Assembly (NCBI GenBank): GCA_028695145.1
Contig: JAQVJP010000016.1
Location: 1 to 32,766, forward strand
From: Eubacteriales bacterium
Lineage (GTDB): Bacteria > Bacillota > Clostridia > Saccharofermentanales > UBA5734
Length of the DNA: 32,766 nt
Direction: 5' to 3'
A program made the position numbers and the translations under genes. A model generated the notes under the pieces. That model saw only the letters and a program-made list of their open reading frames with translations, was not told the origin of the DNA and made no database searches. Shown piece after piece: positions 18,439-26,198 of the stretch (positions are counted from its first letter, which is position 1; the number at the start of each line of letters is the position of its first letter).

Positions 18439-19941
18439 TCAAAAACCCATACTGCTGAGTCTGTTGGCTGCATATCCAGCCAGTTCGCCGTTGGGAAAAT
18501 TCTCAACAACATATTCGAAATAGGGTTTTGCCTCGTCATATTTCTCAAGTTCCTGATAGCAGCGGCCACAATAATATGCCACATGCCCGTTATAATTGTC
18601 AGGATCATAATCATAAGCCTGCAGATAATCCGCAAGAGAAGCTTCATAATCCCCTGCGGAAAACAGCTTCCTACCAGATAATCTCAGTGAATCTGCTGCG
18701 GTAGTGGCAACGGAAGAATACAAAGAATCAATATCCTCTTTGAGTTGCGAACTGACAATGGCAATAATATCACCACTTGGTTCATCCTGCAGCTCAACCA
18801 TTCTTGCGTCAGGTATGTCAGATATCTCATCTGACAGAGGCTTAAGAAGGTCAGCCGCCTGAAATATATCCTGACTTTGTATTTCAAAAGCCTCCGTATA
18901 AGTTTCATAAGCAGTCAATAAACGCTGCCGTTCCAAATCTTCAGGTGCGATAGTTGACTCAGTAGTAGTTTCCAAAGCCGTAGTAGTAGTTGTTGTAGTT
19001 GTTTCAGAAACAGTAGGCTTAGTCGACGGTTCAGTTGGTTCAGAAGTGTGACCACTGTCATCGACTGGATTTATATATTCATTATACTCCTGCAGCAGAG
19101 CAAGAACTTCATCGTTATCATTAGCCAGATCACCAAGACGTCCTTCAAGCCATTCAAGGCGGCTATTCATATCAGGGCTCTGCTCTTCTCTGCCTATAAG
19201 GCCTGCGATCATAAATCCGCCCCACACAAGAAGTCCAATGCCTAAAACAATAACAAATATAGGTATGAAACGGCGCAGACGTTCAAATAAAGATATTTCA
19301 AAAACAATATGTGTCTCTTCCTGTTCAGGAAAATCAGCCCGACGCATAACATCTTGTTTTTCCTTCTCACTGGCCATTCTGACCCGCTGCCTGCGTCCGG
19401 TTGGTTGTAAAATCTGAGCACCGGTACCCGGAATACTGCTGATAACCGACGCTGACATTTCATCCTCAGAAATTATCTGTTCAAGATCATCATCTGAACT
19501 ATTCTTATTGATATTTTTCTTAGCACTTTTGTTTTTCCTGCTATTTTTATCAGACCTTCTATTTTTTTGATCCTGTAGTCTCTGCTGTTCAATGATCTGC
19601 AGTTGTTTTCGCGCTTCTGATAAACACCTGACAACCTTATCATGCTCTTCTTCTGACATGTCAAGAAGTCTTGCGTGTTCAAGGTGTTCAGCAGCTTCCG
19701 CGTATTGTCCAACTTGCATCTGGCAGCATCCAAGCAAAAATGCCGCATGCGCGAACAGAGGATATGTATTTGCCAGTCTCTTAAGGGCAATCAAAGCGAT
19801 ATCGAAACTATCAAGACCAAGCAGATCAACAGCCTTATTATAGGTTGAAACAGCTTGCTCCATCTCACGAGGCGGCGCAAACATGCCGATATCATCGATA
19901 TTAAGATGACCAAACCGCTCAATTTCCTTCTGCCAGTCCAC
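18439..19941 (-). CDS. TPR-repeat single-pass membrane protein
   Basis: N-terminal TPR-like repeats, basic low-complexity region, TM 'FIPIFVIVLGIGLLVWGGFMIAGLI', Thr-rich linker (TTTTTTTT), C-terminal TPR 'DYDPDNYNGHVAYYCGRCYQELEKYDEAKPYFEYVV'. GTG start at 19941 (RBS GGAG, 5-nt spacing) preferred over the ATG at 19977, which overlaps folC. Confidence 0.8.
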   Translation of the reverse strand: MDWQKEIERFGHLNIDDIGMFAPPREMEQAVSTYNKAVDLLGLDSFDIALIALKRLANTYPLFAHAAFLLGCCQMQVGQYAEAAEHLEHARLLDMSEEEHDKVVRCLSEARKQLQIIEQQRLQDQKNRRSDKNSRKNKSAKKNINKNSSDDDLEQIISEDEMSASVISSIPGTGAQILQPTGRRQRVRMASEKEKQDVMRRADFPEQEETHIVFEISLFERLRRFIPIFVIVLGIGLLVWGGFMIAGLIGREEQSPDMNSRLEWLEGRLGDLANDNDEVLALLQEYNEYINPVDDSGHTSEPTEPSTKPTVSETTTTTTTTALETTTESTIAPEDLERQRLLTAYETYTEAFEIQSQDIFQAADLLKPLSDEISDIPDARMVELQDEPSGDIIAIVSSQLKEDIDSLYSSVATTAADSLRLSGRKLFSAGDYEASLADYLQAYDYDPDNYNGHVAYYCGRCYQELEKYDEAKPYFEYVVENFPNGELAGYAANRLSSMGF

Positions 19942-19957
19942 GCTATCTCCTCCGAAA

Positions 19958-21445
19958 CTATTGTTCAGTATTCTCACCCTGCAGCAACCGCTGCCTTACA
20001 GCACCAATCAAATAAAGCGAACCAAAAACACATAGCACCTTATCTGAGCTGTCATTGAGGCTCACGGCGTAATCTGTCGCGATTCCCGCATCCTCTGAGT
20101 AAAATACCAGATCTGCATTATTATAACTGTTGCGATGCATTGTTGGCAATGAAAACAGCTCACGATCTGTAATAGCAGCAATATATTCTGCCAACTCATA
20201 AGCAGGCATCGCACGAACACTAAGTGGTGTCGTGCAAATAACAGAATCCACTACATAGCGATCACTCATAAGTAAAGGTTTGAGCATTAACTCAACATCC
20301 TTATCAGCAAGCATGCCAACAAGAAAAATAATTCGCCTGTTTGCGGTAAGCTCACCAAGAGTATCGGCCAGTGCCTGACATCCTTGTGGATTATGTGCAC
20401 CATCCAAGATAATTGAACCATGCGCTTCAGAGGCACCGGCCAACAATTCGAAGCGCCCCGGCCAGCGCGCCAATCTGATAGCCGGAAGAATGATATTCTG
20501 TAACAGCTTCGCCGAAGATTTATCATTGATAAAACTGTTGCCGAAGTCCAATTCATTTTTAAATAAGTATAAACAAACCGCAATAGCCATCGCTGCTAAT
20601 TGGGGCTGATAAACCGCTGGCATCAAAATATCAAAAGAGATTTCGCCAAAACTTTTCAAGCGAAAACTCTGTCCGTAAATGTCACGACTTATTACTTCAT
20701 AGTCATTTGAAGACATAATATTCAGAACAGCTTTTTTTTCGCCACATACCCGCTGAATAACCGCCAAGGCAGCTTCCGCCTCGTCAACACCGGCAAAAGA
20801 ATCTAACGGGTCATATAGCCAGACCGGTCTGTTCTTCTTAATAATACCAGCTTTGTGTCCGGCAACACTCACAGCATCTGAACCAAGCCAGGCAGCATGA
20901 TCAAATCCAAGAGCAGTTATAACACTTACTAATGGTGCATAAAAAATATTTGTAGCATCTTCAAGACCACCCATACCAGCTTCCATAATAACCACATCGC
21001 AATGTTCAGCTTGGAAATGCAGGCAAGCCATGGCTGTGAGCCTCTCGAACTCACTTGGAATACCAACATCAGAATTTTCCATCTTGTCAATTGCCAGATT
21101 CAGGATTTCCATATAATGCAAAACGGAAGCTTCAGAAATCTCACCATAAGTTTCATCAGTTGACAAACGCATTAAGTCTCTTGAGCCATTAACAACCCTG
21201 ATCGACTCACTGCGTCTGATAAGATGCGGTGATGAGAACCAACCAACCCTGAAATCAGCTTGAGCTAAAATTGCGTTACAATAACAGCCAAATGATCCTT
21301 TACCATTTGTTCCAGCTACCTGAATAACCTTAAAATCATGTTGTGGGTTACCAATCAGCTCCAGTAGTTTTTTTATCCTCTCAAGACCTGGTTTAATAGC
21401 CGCTGCTCCTCCCGCCCGAAAAAAATCATCAATCGATTGTTTCAT
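19958..21445 (-). CDS. folC: Folylpolyglutamate synthase/dihydrofolate synthase
   Basis: 'VIQVAGTNGKGSFGCYCNAIL', 'VGWFSSPHLIRRSESIRV', 'IMEAGMGGLEDATN', 'SIILDGAHNPQGCQAL'. Confidence 0.93.
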   Translation of the reverse strand: MKQSIDDFFRAGGAAAIKPGLERIKKLLELIGNPQHDFKVIQVAGTNGKGSFGCYCNAILAQADFRVGWFSSPHLIRRSESIRVVNGSRDLMRLSTDETYGEISEASVLHYMEILNLAIDKMENSDVGIPSEFERLTAMACLHFQAEHCDVVIMEAGMGGLEDATNIFYAPLVSVITALGFDHAAWLGSDAVSVAGHKAGIIKKNRPVWLYDPLDSFAGVDEAEAALAVIQRVCGEKKAVLNIMSSNDYEVISRDIYGQSFRLKSFGEISFDILMPAVYQPQLAAMAIAVCLYLFKNELDFGNSFINDKSSAKLLQNIILPAIRLARWPGRFELLAGASEAHGSIILDGAHNPQGCQALADTLGELTANRRIIFLVGMLADKDVELMLKPLLMSDRYVVDSVICTTPLSVRAMPAYELAEYIAAITDRELFSLPTMHRNSYNNADLVFYSEDAGIATDYAVSLNDSSDKVLCVFGSLYLIGAVRQRLLQGENTEQ

Positions 21446-21909
21446 TTCGCACTCCTGAACACGAAGAGTTTACTAAACACATAATTGCCGGCAAGCACAA
21501 GAAATTGTGTCAGCAGCTTACTTATTAGTAACTCCCACGGCCCAAACCTTAAAACAGCTTTCATCTGAAGCACATCGGTCAGAAGAAACATCGCACCATA
21601 CTCAAATGCAAGCGCGGTAAAAACCCGGGCAGCTACAAATTTACCAAGTTCTGGCCAAAATGGACCATTTGAACGAAAAACAAAAGTCCTGTTAGCCCAA
21701 AAAGCAAATAGTATAGCAGCAACGATAGCCGGGAAATTAGATATCCACCATTGATCAGAACCAAATATCCTGGTCAACAAAGTGAAGACAACCAGGTTTA
21801 CCATGGTTGTCAACACGCCGGCGATTATGTATACGATTATTTCCCGATTAAACAGGAAAGATAGTCTTTTTAACATTAATTTCGTCTCACTTCTTAGCTG
21901 TCTGATCAA
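21442..21909 (-). CDS. GtrA-family membrane protein
   Basis: About 150 aa with four TM segments; 'IVYIIAGVLTTMVNLVVFTLLTRIFG...FWANRTFVFRS'. 4-bp ATGA overlap with folC. The start codon is uncertain: TTG at 21909 or ATG at 21876. Confidence 0.85.
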   Translation of the reverse strand: MIRQLRSETKLMLKRLSFLFNREIIVYIIAGVLTTMVNLVVFTLLTRIFGSDQWWISNFPAIVAAILFAFWANRTFVFRSNGPFWPELGKFVAARVFTALAFEYGAMFLLTDVLQMKAVLRFGPWELLISKLLTQFLVLAGNYVFSKLFVFRSAK

Positions 21910-23444
21910 TCAACACGTCTAATTTTTGGCGGCTTAACATGCACATTTTCTTGGAACATACCTTCTGAATCAGGATCGGTGGGTCCCTTCGGTCCACCAC
22001 CGCCTCTATTTCTTACCGTTAACCAGACCAATAAGCCCGTAAGAATAGCTGTAATAGCAGCAAGTATGAGTGTTGATATGAAAAAAGGATTGGCAAATGG
22101 TGATTCTGATTCCGGTTCCGGTACAGGTGTGGGAGTCGCCTCCGGTGTAGGAATCGGTGTTGGTGTAGGATCAGCTTTTATCTTAGTTGCTTCATATGGG
22201 AAAATCAATCTTGTCGATTTCTGATAGAGATAGAACCCCTTGTCGCCCTGCTCGCTCATAAGATACAACAAATAGAGATCTGACTCATTTTCTTCATCAT
22301 CTTCAGAATAGTAGCGCCAGCAATCAAAATGCTCACCGTCAATCGTTATTCTGGCTTCAACAAATCCTTCAGGCAGCTCAATATTCTCTTCAGCAGGGAT
22401 TCTGGTAAATAGTGCTCCTGGAACGGTCAGCTGTGCGAAGCGATAGAAACTGCCGCTCTCTTCGTCATAAAAATAGAAACCAGATTCCGGACCTTCATTA
22501 CTCAGGTATAGCAAAATCATGCCACCACGAGTTGATTTCCAAGCTGTTACCATATTGCCATTGATCTCGATGGCAGCCTCATAAAAACCAGCTGGAACCT
22601 CAACCTCTTCCGGGAGTTCTACAATTGAAAAAGCACTGCCATCCACATCTACAGAAGGGGGTGGCGTCGGTGTCGGTTCCGGTGTTGGTGTCGGCGCCGG
22701 TGTGGGCGTCGGACCGGTTCGATTTGCTGTGATTGTATATGTTTTCGTTGATCCGTTTTCTGCTGTCACGACAATTTTTATCGTATTAGCGCCATCACGC
22801 AAGCCGGTATTACCACTGACCTGAACTGAAAGCGCTTTTGAATCTTCGGCTTTTGCAGTAATATTTATCTGACTTACACCCATGGCTACAGGCAAAGTAT
22901 AATTCTGTGTCCCTGGTGAAAATGATGGTCTTAGTGTACCCTGGTCAACAGCCAGCGATGCCAGATTAGCGTTTCCAGATTTGGGAGGAATAATTGAAAT
23001 AGATGCGCTTGATCCAGCAGGCGGCGTCTCTGATGCGACTTCTGCATCAATCACTGTAAACTTAACTTCACCGGATTTTATAGCAGTAAAATTAAATTTG
23101 CACAAGTTAGAAGCGTTTACTTCACTACCGGTTGCAACCACCCTGATATTTCCATCTCTTGGATTATCATCAACTAGTGACATTCCAACAAGATCAGAAA
23201 AGCCATCATATCTTACAAGATTCGGATCATAAGTTATTTCAACAACATAATTACCAATAGGCAGTTGAGTTGTCGCCGAGGCTGTAACACTGAAACTTCC
23301 ACCAGCTTCGATGTTTGAATGGCTTGAGCTTAAGACAACCCCGACACCTTCCGCAAATACACTTGTATTGCCAATAGTTAATGGTGCAAATACAGTTAAT
23401 ATTAGAATAATTGGAATCAGAACATTAGCTATAAGTTTTCTCAA
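21906..23444 (-). CDS. Secreted membrane-anchored protein: cohesin-like domain, cadherin-like beta-sandwich, Pro/Thr linker, duplicated unknown domain, C-terminal TM
   Basis: Signal peptide; cohesin-like 'GVVLSSSHSNIEAGGSFSVTASATTQLPIGNYVVEITYDPNLVRYDG...CKFNFTAIKSGEVKFTV'; cadherin-like 'NLASLAVDQGTLRPSFSPGTQNYTLPV...TIKIVVTAENGSTKTYTITANR'; (TP)n linkers; TM 'FFISTLILAAITAILTGLLVWLTV'. Confidence 0.8.
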   Translation of the reverse strand: MRKLIANVLIPIILILTVFAPLTIGNTSVFAEGVGVVLSSSHSNIEAGGSFSVTASATTQLPIGNYVVEITYDPNLVRYDGFSDLVGMSLVDDNPRDGNIRVVATGSEVNASNLCKFNFTAIKSGEVKFTVIDAEVASETPPAGSSASISIIPPKSGNANLASLAVDQGTLRPSFSPGTQNYTLPVAMGVSQINITAKAEDSKALSVQVSGNTGLRDGANTIKIVVTAENGSTKTYTITANRTGPTPTPAPTPTPEPTPTPPPSVDVDGSAFSIVELPEEVEVPAGFYEAAIEINGNMVTAWKSTRGGMILLYLSNEGPESGFYFYDEESGSFYRFAQLTVPGALFTRIPAEENIELPEGFVEARITIDGEHFDCWRYYSEDDEENESDLYLLYLMSEQGDKGFYLYQKSTRLIFPYEATKIKADPTPTPIPTPEATPTPVPEPESESPFANPFFISTLILAAITAILTGLLVWLTVRNRGGGGPKGPTDPDSEGMFQENVHVKPPKIRRVD

Positions 23445-23504
23445 GTAATTATTCCTCCGAGTTTATATATATCGGACATTTTAGCATGACTACTGCTTTT
23501 TTAG

Positions 23505-25973
23505 TTATTCCTGACTGATATTTGACACTTGCAATACATGATTGAATATTTTGTTCAAATCTGCCGAAGAAATCTTCGTGTTTTTATCTATATCAGCAGC
23601 AGATCCATAGACACCTTCAAGACTACTGGTTTGCAACACATGATTAAAAACCTGATTCAGATCCACAGAAGTAATACGGCCATCACCGTTCACATCACCA
23701 TATATCACGATTTTATAATCCTTTGATATCAAGTTGTCATAACTTACACGTACAACACTGCCCGTACCAAGCAGATCGGTCTCTGTGGCAGGTGTACCAT
23801 CATTCTTAAACACCTGAACCTGATAACCGGCTGTCACACCAAGATTTGCTACAAACTGCTGCACTTGATTTAACTGCTTCGCAGGATCAAGACCCGTCAT
23901 CTGATCATTGCTGACCTTAACTATCTGCTGACTGAAGTTTAGTGCCGGCACTTCCTGCTGCGGCAGATTAACATCTGATGGTACAGAACCATCCTCTGCT
24001 TTTCTGATTATGCTTACAGTATACTCACGCCTGTCCCCGGCTTCAGAAATACCTGTTATCTTAAATATATTTGTACCAGGCATAATAGGGTATGCTCCGG
24101 CACCTTCGACCTTTGCTTTTGCATTTATAGTAGTCGCGCTAATATCTACTGTCGCAAATTCATTATTTAGAGTAATCGAATACTCAGTCTTCGCGGGATC
24201 AAAAGCCTGATTCATTGCAAGTCCTGAAACATCAAGGGTTTTTAGCCATGGATTACGATTTCTGGCATCAGTTGGTAAAGAAACAGGCTCCTCAGGAATA
24301 CCAGCAATAACAGGTATGAGAAACTCAAAACTACCATTAAGCTGATTCATTGATTTGTAAGTATTATAATTTGTCTTGCCTTCAGAAAACGGCGCTAAAA
24401 TATTACCCATGTACTGATGCCAGAAAACACCATATTTTTCATCGTTGATTAAATCAAACTTTTGGAAATACAAAGTATCCTGTTTATAATCAAAATATTC
24501 ACATCCTATGAACAGCGCACCACCAACAATAGAACGCCAAGGTGAATTCCAGGGAATTAAGTATTTATTATCGGTCGCTGTCTGTTCTGCTTTTCTACCT
24601 GGACCATAAAGGGCGTATTCCAAACCATTTCTCACATTTATACCTGTTTGTGTGGCACCTATATTGTAATAGTTATATAGATTTCGCAAATCGAGTGTGC
24701 CATAGGGATCATTATATGTACCTGTTACTGATGGGCTTCGATTTCCGACTTCTTGCTTTGATCGTGATGCAAGATGGTAAGGACTAACATTAGAACGTTC
24801 GGCGGCTTCCATGAAGAAATCTATTTGAGTCCCGGTTTCAATTCCCCCAACAGGAGAATTTGAAGCATCATATCTTTGAAACTGATAAGACTCTCGTCCA
24901 TCCATAAAAGTATTTGACAAAAGTTTTTTAACACCTTCACGTGTATGCAAACCTGGTATGTAAGCAATTTTTTCAAACATAAAAATGGAATACTCATTCA
25001 ACCAATTCCTTGGGTCCATATAGTACGCTATAGTTTGTCTGCTTGCCATGACCCATTTGCTACCATCGTAAGTTTTCCACTCGTCATCTATATAGTTATA
25101 AGAACTGCTTCCATAAGATTTTAAGGCATTGTAACTATCTTTATTAAGCCCATAGTATGAAGAAAGATAATCAGTCCAATTCGATGGAATCAAACTTCTT
25201 CCCGCAACCTCTTGATTATTAAGTATTGTTTCCCAATCATATTTTGATTCAATAAAAACGGGGGTAAATTTCCAGTTAGGGTATTTAATCTTCATTTCTC
25301 TTAATGAAGACCAATAACTTGAAGGAAAACCAAGTTTTTGAAACTCAACAAAATATGGATCATCTACCGGAATATCTTCATCAATTTGGATTAAAGAAGC
25401 AACCATATATCCGGAAATCACGATTCCCTCAGGTTTCGTATATTCAATTTTATACCATTGGTCACCGTAAAGTGATGTCATTTGACCTGTTACCTTTGAA
25501 GTGACATAAACTCTAGTATTCTTTGCTAAGGTTTCAAGCTTTGTTGAATAAGAAGTTGCTTCTGCGCGCACATTAACTCCACTTCCAGTTACAGTTGCCC
25601 AACGATTAATCTCAGTTTCAGCACTTACACTGGATAAGTTCCCAAACAGAGGACCCACCTGTACAAGAGTTATTGCCAAGATCAAAAACAGCACAAGCAT
25701 TCTGAATGCAGAAGCCTTCTTCGTCGATTTGGCAAACTTATGTAACATAGTTGATATAAATCTATTGATTCCGCGGCTCGGCTTGTTTGAACTATGATCC
25801 TTCAAGACCTTCGACATGAATGAATCAGGCCAAATCACCGAAACGTCTCCCAGTGTTCGCGAAGTAGAAATAGGCTTATCATCATAATTATATTCACCTG
25901 CAACTTCACTGGTCACAGTTATATTTTCTAAATCTTTTCGATTTTTTTCTACAGATTTAACATTCACCTGCAT
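23505..25973 (-). CDS. Membrane-anchored glucosaminidase-like cell-wall protein with SH3b, cadherin-like and C-terminal dockerin-like domains
   Basis: About 90-aa cytoplasmic N-terminus, TM 'FRMLVLFLILAITLVQVGPLFG', SH3b 'WATVTGSGVNVRAEATSYSTKLETLAKNTRVYVTSK', glucosaminidase-like 'DPRNWLNEYSIFMFEKIAYIPGLHTREGVKKLLSNTFM...SPYHLASRSKQEVG', dockerin-like 'GDVNGDGRITSVDLNQVFNHVLQ...ADIDKNTKISSADLNKIFNHVLQ'. RBS GGAGG before ATG. Confidence 0.85.
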   Translation of the reverse strand: MQVNVKSVEKNRKDLENITVTSEVAGEYNYDDKPISTSRTLGDVSVIWPDSFMSKVLKDHSSNKPSRGINRFISTMLHKFAKSTKKASAFRMLVLFLILAITLVQVGPLFGNLSSVSAETEINRWATVTGSGVNVRAEATSYSTKLETLAKNTRVYVTSKVTGQMTSLYGDQWYKIEYTKPEGIVISGYMVASLIQIDEDIPVDDPYFVEFQKLGFPSSYWSSLREMKIKYPNWKFTPVFIESKYDWETILNNQEVAGRSLIPSNWTDYLSSYYGLNKDSYNALKSYGSSSYNYIDDEWKTYDGSKWVMASRQTIAYYMDPRNWLNEYSIFMFEKIAYIPGLHTREGVKKLLSNTFMDGRESYQFQRYDASNSPVGGIETGTQIDFFMEAAERSNVSPYHLASRSKQEVGNRSPSVTGTYNDPYGTLDLRNLYNYYNIGATQTGINVRNGLEYALYGPGRKAEQTATDNKYLIPWNSPWRSIVGGALFIGCEYFDYKQDTLYFQKFDLINDEKYGVFWHQYMGNILAPFSEGKTNYNTYKSMNQLNGSFEFLIPVIAGIPEEPVSLPTDARNRNPWLKTLDVSGLAMNQAFDPAKTEYSITLNNEFATVDISATTINAKAKVEGAGAYPIMPGTNIFKITGISEAGDRREYTVSIIRKAEDGSVPSDVNLPQQEVPALNFSQQIVKVSNDQMTGLDPAKQLNQVQQFVANLGVTAGYQVQVFKNDGTPATETDLLGTGSVVRVSYDNLISKDYKIVIYGDVNGDGRITSVDLNQVFNHVLQTSSLEGVYGSAADIDKNTKISSADLNKIFNHVLQVSNISQE

Positions 25974-26035
25974 GGACCTCCTTCAGGCTTCTTCCAGCCA
26001 ATGCATGAATAGTCGCGTACATTGTAGCACACAAC

Positions 26036-26052
26036 TGTTTATTTCATGTTAC
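26036..26052 (+). promoter_or_regulatory. Second WalR-like near-match, upstream of the dockerin/glucosaminidase gene
   Basis: TGTTTA-N5-TGTTAC (26036-26052): one half-site matches TGTWAH, the other has one mismatch, and the 5-nt spacing is as expected. The flanking sequence resembles the 13798-13829 site. Confidence 0.35.
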
Positions 26053-26152
26053 ATATCGATGATAATTGACTGCAGCTTGAATTCGAAAGCCGATATCGTT
26101 ATTTGTCACAGCAAACTTGAATATTTCACACGGCAGATTAGTTAATCTGATC

Positions 26153-26198
26153 AAGGCCATTCAGGGACTTCCGGTTAAGGCCATTCAGGGACTTCCGG
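26153..26198. repeat. 24-bp tandem duplication spanning the 3' end of the glucosaminidase-like CDS
   Basis: aaggccattcagggacttccgg at 26153-26174 and again at 26177-26198 (period 24 bp). Confidence 0.95.

Noticed and set aside
22110-22710. Repetitive G/T-rich tracts (ggtgtcggttccggtgttggtgtcgg...) as a possible VNTR or CRISPR-like array
   Set aside because: They encode the (TP)n linkers of the cohesin-like protein; there are no conserved repeats with unique spacers.
21906-25973. Cellulosome locus
   Set aside because: Cohesin-like and dockerin-like domains occur once each, and no glycoside hydrolase for plant polysaccharides or carbohydrate-binding module is nearby.
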